NCBI GenBank assembly: GCA_031732875.1
Contig: JAVMKL010000284.1
Span: 6,125 to 70,124, forward strand
DNA: 64,000 bases
Direction of reading: 5' to 3'
Source: JAVMKJ01 sp031732875
GTDB taxonomy: Bacteria; Pseudomonadota; Gammaproteobacteria; Competibacterales; Competibacteraceae
In this document: positions 35,839 through 45,700 of the stretch, in pieces
How the letters are laid out: every line of letters begins with the position of its first letter
Numbering within the stretch: the first letter of the stretch is position 1
Made by a program: the position numbers and the translations under genes
Notes under the pieces: generated by a model
What the model saw: the letters and a program-made list of their open reading frames with translations, nothing else
Told to the model about the DNA's origin: nothing
Database searches by the model: none

Positions 35839-36705
35839 ATGAACGAATCGCCCAACATTGTCGAAGTCAACCAACACAATTTTGCCTCGGTGGTGGTGGA
35901 AAACTCCCAGCGCGTGCCCGTGCTGGTGGATTTTTGGGCCGACTGGTGCCAGCCCTGCCAGATCCTCACCCCGCTTCTGAGCAAGCTGGCCCAGGAATAC
36001 CGGGGCGGCTTCATTCTCGCCAAGATCAACGCCGATGCCGAGCAGGCCTTGGCCCAGCATTTCCGGGTCCGCAGCCTGCCGACGGTGATGGTGGTCTGGC
36101 AGGGCCAGATCGTGGATCAGTTGGTCGGCGTGCAGCCGGAATCGGCTTATCGCGAACTCATCGACCGCTTCCAGGCCCAGCCGGCGGGCGACCCCATTCT
36201 GGAGCAGGTGGAAATGTTCTGGCAGCACGGTCGCCCGAAACAGGCGATCGAACTGCTGCGCGAGGCGCTGAAGCAGGAACCCGCCAGGGTCGACCTGAAG
36301 GTGGCGCTGGCGGACAAGCTGATTCAACTGGACCGGAGCGAGGAAGCACGCGGTCTGTTGCAAGGGCTGCCGCCCGAGGAACGCGACCGGCAACCGGCCA
36401 GCGGTCTGCTGGCGAGGCTTCAGTTCGCCGACCTGGCTCAGGGCGCGCCGGACTTGGCGACGCTCGAGGCGGGGGTGAGAAAGAATCCGGCGGACTGCGC
36501 CGCCCGCCGCCAACTGGCGGCCCGCTACGTGCTGGCCGGCAACTACGAAGCGGCGCTGGAGCAGTTCATGGACATCCTGCGGCGCGATCCCAAATTCGAG
36601 GACGAGGCCGGCCGCAAGGGCCTGATTGCGATCTTCGACATCCTGGGCAACGAACACCCGCTGGTCGGCGCCTATCGGCGGCGGATGTTCTCGCTGCTGC
36701 ACTGA
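35839..36705 (+). CDS. cnoX: CnoX/YbbN-like thioredoxin-TPR protein
   Basis: A 288-aa protein with an N-terminal thioredoxin domain (about 5-112) and a C-terminal TPR region (about 120-285). The start at 35839 fits the family. The active site reads WCQPC (Cys37, Cys40), a full CxxC, whereas E. coli CnoX has a redox-inactive SxxC. In E. coli it protects substrates from oxidation and hands them to GroEL. The CxxC here suggests it can also act as an oxidoreductase, as in some other species. Confidence 0.93.
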   Translation: MNESPNIVEVNQHNFASVVVENSQRVPVLVDFWADWCQPCQILTPLLSKLAQEYRGGFILAKINADAEQALAQHFRVRSLPTVMVVWQGQIVDQLVGVQPESAYRELIDRFQAQPAGDPILEQVEMFWQHGRPKQAIELLREALKQEPARVDLKVALADKLIQLDRSEEARGLLQGLPPEERDRQPASGLLARLQFADLAQGAPDLATLEAGVRKNPADCAARRQLAARYVLAGNYEAALEQFMDILRRDPKFEDEAGRKGLIAIFDILGNEHPLVGAYRRRMFSLLH

Positions 36706-36739
36706 CGCCGCCGCCAGCCACATTCCCGGCGTCCCGGCC

Positions 36740-37957
36740 ATGACCGCCGACCGGCGGACGCTCGAACAGTTGCGGGCCCAGGCCCGGCAGGCGCGCGAAA
36801 CCGGCGACTATTCCCAGGCCGCCCGGTTGGAACGCCAGGCGGTGGACCGGGCGGAATTCCTGGGACTGGCGGGCGAGCGAACGCGAGCGCTGCTGTGGGA
36901 AGGCTACAGCCTGCGGCAGGCCGGCGAGGACGATCTGGCCCTGGCGGCGTTGCTGCAAGCGGCCAACGAACGGTCCGGCGCCGCCGATCCCGCCGACGTG
37001 TTCGGCGCCCTGACCACCATCGTTCACATCAGCCTCGACCGCAAGCCTCTTCGCTTCTGCCGGGCACTGCTGGATCAGGCGCGGGACTATCTGGCGGATA
37101 TCCGCCGGCCTTGGGCCGCGCCGCTGGATTTTCTGGAAGGCGAGCTGGCCTACCGCCGGGGCGAGTTCGCCGCCGCCTGGGACTGGCACTCCCGTGCCTG
37201 GGTCGGCTGGCGCGACGAGCATCCCCGTTTGACCCCCGCCACCCATCTCTGGGCGCTGTGCCGCGCCGCCTTCCGTCGCCGCGATCCGGTCGATCTGACC
37301 CGGCTGGTCGAGCGATTGGCCGCGCTCCATCCTTCCCCCGTGCTGGAACGACAGATGGCGCAACGGGCGGGGCTATTGCTGTGGCGGGCGCGGCGGGACT
37401 CCGACCGCCCCGACGCCGATTCCACAATCGAGAGTGCGTTGACGTTGCTGGCCGCGACCGCCAGCGGTCGACGCGACGCTTTCGGCGCGCGGCACGAGGC
37501 GCTGCGGGTGCTGGCGCTGGCGGGCCGCTGGGAAGAGGTGGACGAAGCGCTGGCGCGGCATCCCCTCGAATCCGTGGGGAGCTTTGAAAACACGCTGCTG
37601 CTGGGCGATTTGGCGTTAAACCGGGCGAGGGCGGCGCTGGGGTTGCCCGCGGCGGACGACGATTACGACGAGCCGATGACCGACACCGCGAATCCGGGGA
37701 TCGCGTCACGCTCGTCTCCGGCGGCGATCGACGAACTCCGCGAGGCGGGGCGTCGCTATCGAGCCGCACGGCAATCGGCTGATGCGCGGGACGATCAATT
37801 GGAAACCGGCTGGCACGCCAGCACGGTCGAACGACGGCAGCACCTGCTCGATGCCGTGATTCGGGAAAGCGAATCGCCGGAAATGCATCAGGAAGCGGGA
37901 ACCGCCACCGCCACCGCCGCCCGTGGCCGGCCGGACGTGTCGCCGCCGACCGGCTGA
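36740..37957 (+). CDS. TPR-like helical repeat protein
   Basis: A 405-aa protein with Ala/Leu/Arg-rich helical repeats (QARQARETGDYSQAARLERQ, ALLWEGYSLRQAGEDDLALAAL) that look like TPR-type pairs. A charged, probably disordered tail follows (about residues 325-405, with acidic DDDYDEP and Thr/Ala repeats). No signal peptide and no catalytic motif. It starts 34 bp after cnoX and is probably in the same transcript. The start at 36740 follows the cnoX stop and avoids overlap. Function unknown. Confidence 0.7.
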   Translation: MTADRRTLEQLRAQARQARETGDYSQAARLERQAVDRAEFLGLAGERTRALLWEGYSLRQAGEDDLALAALLQAANERSGAADPADVFGALTTIVHISLDRKPLRFCRALLDQARDYLADIRRPWAAPLDFLEGELAYRRGEFAAAWDWHSRAWVGWRDEHPRLTPATHLWALCRAAFRRRDPVDLTRLVERLAALHPSPVLERQMAQRAGLLLWRARRDSDRPDADSTIESALTLLAATASGRRDAFGARHEALRVLALAGRWEEVDEALARHPLESVGSFENTLLLGDLALNRARAALGLPAADDDYDEPMTDTANPGIASRSSPAAIDELREAGRRYRAARQSADARDDQLETGWHASTVERRQHLLDAVIRESESPEMHQEAGTATATAARGRPDVSPPTG

Positions 37958-37965
37958 TGCAGCAA

Positions 37966-38469
37966 TTAATCCCTGCGTGGCCTGGCTTGATCCGCCGTTT
38001 GCGCGATCAGGTCCAGCGTTTCGCGGATCTCGTCGTCCAGCGCGGCGGCGGGTACGAAAGGAGTCAACGTGTGATAGTCGGTCTTGCGCATCAGGTTGGG
38101 CAAGCCGAGCTTTTCGTAGAACTTGCGGAACAGCGGATCGAGAAAATCATCACTCGCCTTGAGGTCTGGCCCCCAGGGAGAGGGTTTACCGAGCGCCGCC
38201 AGCGCTGATTCGATTTCCTTAATGGTCTCTTCCATGACCGCGCGCCACGACCCGCCAAACATCTCCCCCTCTTGTTCCTGGCCCTTGGCCCCGGCAAAGG
38301 CCAGCAGAGTTTCGCGGGTGCAAAGGTAGTTCTCCAACTCGCGGCGCCGCCACATGATCTGGCGAAACTGGGGTTCAACCGGCGGTTGCCGGTCGAGCCG
38401 GTCGTAGACCGCGATGCCCATCAGGTCGGGCTTGGCCTCCCGAATGCCGTAGAAGTGTTCCCCACAGGT
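37966..38469 (-). pseudogene. C-terminal remnant of an AAA/OLD-like ATPase
   Basis: An open frame of about 167 codons bounded upstream by an in-frame TAA (38470-38472), with no ribosome-binding site. Its first residues (HFYGIREAKPDLMGIAVYDR) read as the middle of a protein. The LDRQP and MWRRRELENYLCT phrases resemble the end of the TOPRIM-like part of ATP-binding proteins of the OLD/AAA type (usually D-R-D then W-x-RREIENY). The Walker motifs and everything before are missing. An ATG at 38421 gives a 151-aa product. It is probably the decayed ATPase of the neighbouring defence-like genes. Confidence 0.65.
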
Positions 38470-38532
38470 TTACCGTCAGCACATTCGATTTAGGTTAAAT
38501 CGCTCGATGCAAATGCATTATTATCCTTATTC

Positions 38533-38934
38533 TTAATGCCCCGTATTGAGTATCTGCAACGGATAGTGCTGGGCGATAGCGGTCAAGTCGCGGTCATTAT
38601 GCAACAATTGAACGTGGTACACCAAAGCGGTAGCGGCAATCATGCAATCCACCGGTTTGCGCACGGTGATTCCCTTGGCGCGCAGCGTGCGGTAAATCTG
38701 GGCCGCTTCGATAAAGATATCTTGGGTCATCGGCAGAAGTTGCAGAAAACCCAGATAGGTCCGGGTTCGATGAAAAACGGGATCGTCGCGAATACCTTGA
38801 AGGATCTCGGTCAGGATGACTCCGCAAAGTGCGATGTTTTCCCCTTTCTCGATCAAAAGTTCCAATCTCCGTACATGCGGCAAATCGTCATCCCGGAAAA
38901 AATCAACCCATACGCTGGTGTCAACAAGGATCAT
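38533..38934 (-). CDS. vapC: PIN-domain toxin VapC
   Basis: A 133-aa PIN-domain ribonuclease, toxin of a type II module. Acidic catalytic residues are visible: Asp5 (MILVDTSVWVDFF), Glu in LTEILQG (about 43), Asp in RKPVDCMIAATAL (about 97) and Asp in HNDRDL (about 115). Start at the ATG at 38934, overlapping the antitoxin gene by 14 bp. It is located between the methylase gene and the ATPase remnant. Confidence 0.92.
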   Translation of the reverse strand: MILVDTSVWVDFFRDDDLPHVRRLELLIEKGENIALCGVILTEILQGIRDDPVFHRTRTYLGFLQLLPMTQDIFIEAAQIYRTLRAKGITVRKPVDCMIAATALVYHVQLLHNDRDLTAIAQHYPLQILNTGH

Positions 38935-39148
38935 CGGTAACTCCTCCACGCATTACCGTTAAATCACCTTCCCATTGCACTTGACCTTTGAGTTCCAGCA
39001 GTTTCTTCTGATTTTCTCTTCGGATAAGTTCACGTAGCGCAAAGTTGACCAATTCCCGGCGAGTTTTGAGCTTGGTAACATGCAAGCCTTGTTCAATTAA
39101 ATCGGCGTTGACTGTAACTTGAGTGTTGCGTTCGGGTTTGATATTCAT
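38921..39148 (-). CDS. vapB: VapB-type antitoxin
   Basis: A 75-aa antitoxin. A ribbon-helix-helix/AbrB-like N-terminus (RNTQVTVNADLIEQGLHVTK then RRELVNFALRELIRR) is followed by a flexible Trp/Asp tail that would cover VapC. The ATG at 39148 gives the family N-terminus; the longer frame runs into the methylase stop. Antitoxin first, overlapping toxin second, is the usual order. Base composition is lower in GC than the neighbours. Confidence 0.88.
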   Translation of the reverse strand: MNIKPERNTQVTVNADLIEQGLHVTKLKTRRELVNFALRELIRRENQKKLLELKGQVQWEGDLTVMRGGVTDDPC

Positions 39149-39164
39149 TGAAATAACTCCTCGA

Positions 39165-42100
39165 TTATTGCGGTACAATTCCATAAAGCTCCGCCACTTT
39201 CCGGTCAATTTCCGCTTCAAGTCTGGCAATGTCCGCCTGCGGATTGGCGCGACGCAAGGTCAGGATTTCATCAACGAGGGCGACCATCGGAGCTTGTTGT
39301 TCGGGCGGAACATCAGGAATGGGGAGTTTCTTCCAGTCATCGGGATAAAGATGAATATTGCTGCGGCGATGGGCGCGGAGGAAATCACGGGCGGCGCTGG
39401 AGTTCATTACCCCGAGGAGATATTTCACGGCAAAACGGCGACTGGTGGCTTCCAAATCGTCGCGGCAAGGCAGATCAGGACGGGATTTTTCACCACGATA
39501 GCGAGCGGCTTTTTTTAATGAGTTGTTCTGAATACCATGCAAATAGTGCCAAGATACAAAAGACCATGCAGAGTGGTTATGGAATAACTGTGAATTATCG
39601 TAGGCAGCACGCAGCTTTCCTACTCCAGCAGCCATGTCTACTGAAATCAGTTTTTCTGGAACAGTATATAATTCAATAAATGTCGGGCGACGGAAAAGCG
39701 TAGGGGCTCGCTCCGTACCCCATTCCAGCCAATTATTTTTTATCGGTAACCATCGCCCTAAATTCTTACCTTCAACAAAAGGTTTTGAATGCCTGGAATC
39801 CCTTTGTTCAGAGACAAGATCTTCGAGTTCAAATACACCTTTGGCAACTTTTTCATCCGCATGAACAACCATTCCAACACTGATATAGCAAATCTGGTCA
39901 AGCGTGATGAACTTGCAACTGAACGATTGGGCTGTTTCGCTTTCAGGAAAAAATGCCCTGTAGGTCAACTTGGGTTGTTTATCGGTTGGCAAAAGAGAAA
40001 CCTGACCGAAAACAGTCTCATGGACCCGGCGCTCAGGACAGTTATTCGCGCCATCCGCGTTCTGGAAAAAGTAAATCAGATTGTGAACGGCCGCTTCGAA
40101 TATTTGCAGCTTGCTGCAAAAGTCAAGGCGTAAAACCCTGGCATTTTTCAGAAACCAGTTCTGCGACTTTTGCGCGTACTTGGAATGACAATAGGCGTCT
40201 GACACAATCAGTGTGCTGATGCCGCCCGGTTTCAGCAGTTTGTAGGCCTGTTCGATGAACGGCACGAACAAATCCCATTTTTCCCAGAGCGTCTCGTAGT
40301 AGCCGCTGGCCAGAATCTGCTCCCGCTGGCGGCGGTTCCACTCCGACTGTTCGTCGGCGCGCACATACGGCGGATTGCCGATGGTCATATCGAAACCGTC
40401 CACCACCCCAAACATGGTTTCGGGATCGAAATAACCCGCCACCCGGTCCGGCTTGTACGGGTCCCACGCCGCAACGGCGAAGGCGAATTCAGGCGCCCCG
40501 CTGCCGCTGATGGCTTTGATGAAATCGCTCAATTCCTGCCGGAGCCGGCGATCCTCGGCCCGGCACGCCTCCTTCTCCTTCTGATTGACACAGAAGAAAT
40601 AACGCGCCCGCACGTCCAGCAGCGCGCGCTCCTTCGGTTCGATTTCCTTCGCAAACAGTGACGCCCACTCCTCGCGGCGCGGCAAGCCCAGCAAGGCATT
40701 GGCGCAAACGAATTTGGTTTCGAGATTGGGCAACGGGCGGATGGCGTGATGGCTCTTCTGCTCGATGACCAGCGACAGAAAGAACCGCAGCTTGCTGATC
40801 TGAATGGCGGCGGGCTGGATGTCCACGCCGTGGATACAGTCCTTGATCAGTTCCAACTTGCGGGTGTAATCGAACGACTCCTCGCGAAACACCTGCTCGG
40901 CTTTCTCGCGCATCTCCAGGGGCAGCGCGGCCAGCTTGGCGGCTTTCCAGCGTTCGTTGCCGGGATCGAGCTTGCGCAGCACCTGAACCAGACGTTGCAA
41001 CAGGCCCATCGGAAAGGCGCCCGAACCACAGGCCGGGTCCAGAATCCGCAGTTGGCCCAGGACTTCGACGACGGCCACCGCCTGATCATCGTTGAACCGA
41101 TGGGATTCCCGTTCCTCGGAAACCAGCTCGCGCAGGCGCTCCTCCAAATCCGCCGGCCAAACTTCTCGCCTCTCCAGCACCGCCAACAGGCGCCGAACCA
41201 GCGCCTCCTCGATCATGTAGTTGACGATCTCGCGCGGGGTGTAGAAGGAACCGGTGGACTTGCGGGCCACGGCCCCGGTTTCCGGGTTGACGGCGGCGAG
41301 CAGGTTCTCGAAGGCGCGACCCAGCAATTCCGGGTCGAGGGCGATGTCCTCCTCCAACGGGGTGTTTTCCTCGATGGTGAACTTGTAGTCGTGGAAGATG
41401 CGGAACAGGCCGCGCGCCCTTGGCGTGGCGCTCTCGCCCAGCAACGCCGCGATTTCCGGTACCGGGCGTTCCTCGCCGAAGAACAGAAAGTCGGGAACCA
41501 GCGGCTGCTTGCCAGGGACATCGGAAAAACCGTCCACCCGCTTTTCCTGGGTGATGCCGGGATCGCCGCGCCCCGGAATCTCGTCCAGCATCTCGAACAA
41601 GCCACCGTTGAGAAATGGAATGAAACGATACAGCGCCTCGACCGGCGCCGTTTCCTCGAACAGAGCGACATGGCGGAAATAGCGCTGGTCACCGTAATGC
41701 TTGTTTCGGCCCTGGAACGTGTGAGCGGTGCGGAACTTCCGCTCGGCGACCGGTGTGTTGAGAGTGGCGAAAAACAGATTTTGCAGAATGGCCTTGTAGT
41801 AGCGGCCCTGCGTATCGCTTTCGTCGGCGGCGGGCCAGTCGCGCAACAGGGTGCTCGCGAAACGCCCGGAAAACAGTTCGTTGGGAATCAGTCCCTTTTC
41901 GGTTAGAAACCAGCAGAAGATCAGCCGGGTCAGGAGGCGGATCAATGCCTCGGAATCCCCACCCTCATCCTTGGCGGCCCCAGACGGAAACCGGGCGTGC
42001 AGCCGCGCCCAATAGAACCAGTTGCGGATTTCGATGAAGAACCGCCGGTTCAGCGTCTGAATATCCAGCGTCTTCTGCCAAGCCTCGTGCAGCTTGACGA

Positions 42101-42764
42101 AACTGGCGGGCTGATAGTGGGCGTAGAGCGCGCCCAGCGACAGATCGAACAGAATTTCGACATGCGCGCGATGCGGGCTGGCGAACCGAATATCCTTGAT
42201 CAGCGTCACCCGCTCCAGCACATCGCGCGCCGCATCCCGCAGGTTCAAGCGCCGCTTGATCACGCCCAGGGTCAGGGCATCGCCATGGCGGAACAGCACC
42301 AGCGCCGGCATCGGCAACGGCTTGTTGAACAAGCGCACCAGTCGGGCCAGGACGGTGCGGGTACTGGCAACGCCGGCGGCCAGTTCGGCGGCGAACACCA
42401 GGTAGCTCTCCATGCGCGAGCCGTCGACGGTAGCGCCCGAATCGAAAAGCTGAGTTTGCACCGCCTGACCCAGCGCCGCCTTCATCTCGGCGTCCGTGAG
42501 TTGAAACAGGAAATGCAGGCGGGTCAGGCTCGCGCGGAACTCCTCCTGTTCGCCCGATGAAAGCCTTTCCAGCCGGCCGCCCGCTTCCAACCAGCCCAGA
42601 AACGCCTCGGGACTGACGATCGGCAAAACCCGTTCATCCCGCGAACTGACGTAGCCGAGCACGCCGAACAGCGCACGGGCAGCGACCGGCAAGGGTTGGC
42701 CGGCAAAGGTCCCAAGCGTCGATTGAATCCGTTCCTTACTCTCGGCGGCGGCGGTGGCGGGCAT
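39165..42764 (-). CDS. Eco57I-type DNA adenine methyltransferase / specificity protein
   Basis: A 1199-aa class I SAM-dependent N6-adenine methyltransferase. The ATG at 42764 has AAGGA about 8 nt upstream and lies 11 bp after the helicase stop. The SAM motif LDPACGSGAFPMG (about residue 575-587) and catalytic GNPPYVRAD (about 793-800) are intact, with FYTPREIVNYMIEEAL before them. A long N-terminal helical part (1-500) and a C-terminal target-recognition-like region (about 850-1190) complete it. The C-terminal region is clearly AT-richer than the rest. Length and layout resemble methylases of BREX (PglX), DISARM and Hma loci. No separate nuclease is seen. Confidence 0.92.
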   Translation of the reverse strand: MPATAAAESKERIQSTLGTFAGQPLPVAARALFGVLGYVSSRDERVLPIVSPEAFLGWLEAGGRLERLSSGEQEEFRASLTRLHFLFQLTDAEMKAALGQAVQTQLFDSGATVDGSRMESYLVFAAELAAGVASTRTVLARLVRLFNKPLPMPALVLFRHGDALTLGVIKRRLNLRDAARDVLERVTLIKDIRFASPHRAHVEILFDLSLGALYAHYQPASFVKLHEAWQKTLDIQTLNRRFFIEIRNWFYWARLHARFPSGAAKDEGGDSEALIRLLTRLIFCWFLTEKGLIPNELFSGRFASTLLRDWPAADESDTQGRYYKAILQNLFFATLNTPVAERKFRTAHTFQGRNKHYGDQRYFRHVALFEETAPVEALYRFIPFLNGGLFEMLDEIPGRGDPGITQEKRVDGFSDVPGKQPLVPDFLFFGEERPVPEIAALLGESATPRARGLFRIFHDYKFTIEENTPLEEDIALDPELLGRAFENLLAAVNPETGAVARKSTGSFYTPREIVNYMIEEALVRRLLAVLERREVWPADLEERLRELVSEERESHRFNDDQAVAVVEVLGQLRILDPACGSGAFPMGLLQRLVQVLRKLDPGNERWKAAKLAALPLEMREKAEQVFREESFDYTRKLELIKDCIHGVDIQPAAIQISKLRFFLSLVIEQKSHHAIRPLPNLETKFVCANALLGLPRREEWASLFAKEIEPKERALLDVRARYFFCVNQKEKEACRAEDRRLRQELSDFIKAISGSGAPEFAFAVAAWDPYKPDRVAGYFDPETMFGVVDGFDMTIGNPPYVRADEQSEWNRRQREQILASGYYETLWEKWDLFVPFIEQAYKLLKPGGISTLIVSDAYCHSKYAQKSQNWFLKNARVLRLDFCSKLQIFEAAVHNLIYFFQNADGANNCPERRVHETVFGQVSLLPTDKQPKLTYRAFFPESETAQSFSCKFITLDQICYISVGMVVHADEKVAKGVFELEDLVSEQRDSRHSKPFVEGKNLGRWLPIKNNWLEWGTERAPTLFRRPTFIELYTVPEKLISVDMAAGVGKLRAAYDNSQLFHNHSAWSFVSWHYLHGIQNNSLKKAARYRGEKSRPDLPCRDDLEATSRRFAVKYLLGVMNSSAARDFLRAHRRSNIHLYPDDWKKLPIPDVPPEQQAPMVALVDEILTLRRANPQADIARLEAEIDRKVAELYGIVPQ

Positions 42765-42775
42765 GGCGGCTTTCC

Positions 42776-45700
42776 TTATTCTGATTCCAGAATCACGAGC
42801 CAGGTTACCAGTTCGAACTGGCTCTGATCGGCGGCAGGCGCTTCGTCCGCCGCCGGCAGCAGACTGCCGCGCCCAGCTAGCAAGCCTACCGCCGCGCGGC
42901 GCTGGAAGGTGCGTTCGATGGAGGCCAGCGCCCGTCGAATCAGACCGTCGTAGTGGCGCATGTCGGCCCCGTCGCCGGTGCGATGATCGAATAGATCGCA
43001 CAGCCTTTCATTGGCGCTGGCCTCGCCGGCAGCCAGTTCGCGCAGCAGCAACAGGGACTCCTTGGGCTGGACGAAAGAAAACCGTACCGTGCCGTCATCG
43101 TGAACATAGACCAGATAATACGGGGCCAGTGGGTTGATCTGCGCCGAGTCGCTCGGGCGTGGCTGGGTCAACGTTTCGGGACCGCCGTTCGGACTATCGC
43201 TACCCGGTCGCTGGCGCAGGCAGAACAGGGCGCCGGGACGGCAGGCCGGCACATTCGCCGCCGGCGGAACCACCGCATACAGCCCCGAAGCGGCTTCCTC
43301 CAGCTCGGCCCGGCGCGATTCGAGAAACCGCAGCAGATCGAGCCGGAACTCATCGAGCGAAAAATCCGTCAGCGAAACGCTGCCGTCCAGATCTTCCAGA
43401 TCCAGCACTTCGTCCTTGAGGCGCTTGAGCTGACGGTCGCGAAACAGCAGGTCCTGCCGGATCAGTTCCTCAAGCTGGCCCGGATCGAGCAGGTTATCGG
43501 TCTGGGTCGCGGCCAGGTCCACCAGCGCCATGCGCGCCTCGACCCGGTGCTTGACGTTCAGGTAACGGTCCAGTTCGGCCACTGGCCAGAAGTTGACCAG
43601 ATAAACGTCCGGGTTGCGCGAACCGATCCGGTCGATCCGGCCAAAGCGCTGGATGATGCGAACCGGGTTCCAGTGGATGTCGTAATTGACCAGCCGGTCG
43701 CAGTCCTGGAGGTTCTGACCTTCGGAAATGCAATCGGTGGCGATCAGCAGGTCGATCTCCTCGGTCTGGGGGAAGCGCGGCTGCTCGGCGCGGCGTTTGG
43801 CGCGCGGGGAAAAGTTGGTGAGGATATCGTCGTAATCGGAGCCGCCCAGCGTGGTCCGGTTGCCGCCATCGCCGACGATCAGTGCGACATGAATGCTCGA
43901 TTCCCGGCGGGCCCACGGCGCAATCTGGTCGTACAAATAGCGGGCGGTGTCGGCGAAGGCGGTGAACACCAGCAACTTGCGGTTGGGACGGCCATCAAGG
44001 TCGCGGGTTGGTTGCCGGACCTTGTGTTCGATCAACTGGCGCAGTTCGGCCAGCTTGCCGTCACGTTCCGGCGTGACCACGGCGGTCTTTTCCAGCAGGA
44101 ACTGGAGCTGGACGCGATCCTGACGCACCGCCCGCAGCCACTCGGGCAGTTTGAGATGGCCCAGATGAATGCGGCGCTTGCCGCCGATGGTAAAGTCCTC
44201 GCTCTCGAAGTCGGGGTCCTCGAACTGGTCCGGGGTCAGTTCGTCGTAATCCAGTTCGGGATTGGCTTCGATATGCCGCTCGAACGCCAGGATGCGCGCC
44301 TCTAGCCGGTCGATCTTGTCGATGGTGCGCTTCAGGGTCAGACGGAAGGAATCGACCGAGCTTTCCAGGCGCTTGAGCAGGTTCACTTTCATCATGGTGA
44401 TGAGAATGCGCTCGCGGCCCTCCTGGGTAAACCCGCCGAGAATCTTGTCCTGATAGGCGATGCGCACCGGTTCCGGCAGATCATCCCGGAGATAGTGGGT
44501 CGGATGGTAAAGCGCCAGATTGAGCTTGCCGATCTCCCCGTCGAGCAGCTCGAAAGACAGGTAGCGTCCGAGCAGATCGATGGGCGGACTCAGTGCCCGC
44601 GGTGGCGGGCGGTGGGGAAAACCGCCCAGCCGCTGCATCTCGTCGGCGTAGTAGCGGGCGATTTGTCGCCGCGAGCGGGCGATGCTGAGACCATCCAGCA
44701 GCTTGAAGAAATCGCCGCCCAACGCGTTCAGCAGCTCGCGAGTCTTGCGCTGGTCGGGGGAGCGCCGCGCCCACTGGGTGAAATGGGTTTGCGCCTTTCG
44801 GATGGTCTCGCGCACCGACGCGATGCCCAGCGTCTCCTCAAACACGCCGTCGGCCCGCTCGTCGCGAGCGACATCGCCGCCGGCAATGAACGAAAGCTGG
44901 TTGCGCAAATCCGCAAGCTGATTGTTGACCGGGGTGGCCGACAGCAGCAGGACCTTGGTGCGCACACCTGTTGTGACAATATCTTCCATCAACCGCTGGT
45001 AGCGGCTGCGCCGAGGCGGCTCGCCGGGCCGCTGGCGAGCCAGCGCGTTGTTGCGGAAATTGTGTGACTCGTCGATGACCACCAGATCGTAGTTGCCCCA
45101 GTTCAGCGCGGCCAGATCGATGCCGTCCACCTCGCCCCGTTCCCGCGACAGGTCGGTGTGCGACAGCACGTCGTAGCGGAAGCGGTCTTCGAGGAACGGG
45201 TTGAGGGGGCTGTTGGCGCGGTAGACGGTCCAGTTCCGGCGCAGCTTCTTGGGGCACAACACCAGGACGCGCTCGTTGCGCAACTCGAAGTATTTGATGA
45301 CCGCCAGAGCCGTGAAGGTCTTGCCCAGCCCGACGCTGTCCGCCAGCACGCAGCCATTGTTGGCCAGAATTTTGTTGATGGCGGCTTTGGCGCCGTCCTG
45401 CTGGAACGAGAACAGCGTCCGCCAGACCCGGGTATCGGGCAGCGCGGCGCGGCGGAGGGTCTCATCCAGATCGCGCGTGCCGTCCAGGAAATCACGGAAC
45501 AGGTGGAACAGCGTCAGATAATAGATGAACTGGGGCGGCTGGTTGGCGTAGAGCCGGGCCAATTCCTTGAGGACGATGTCCCTGACATCCTCCACCAGTC
45601 TGGCATCGTTCCACAGGCTGTCGAACCAGACCAGCAGATCGGCGCGGTCGCGGTCGTCGGTGACCACCAGGTTGAGTTCGATGTTGTTACCGCTGGCGAG

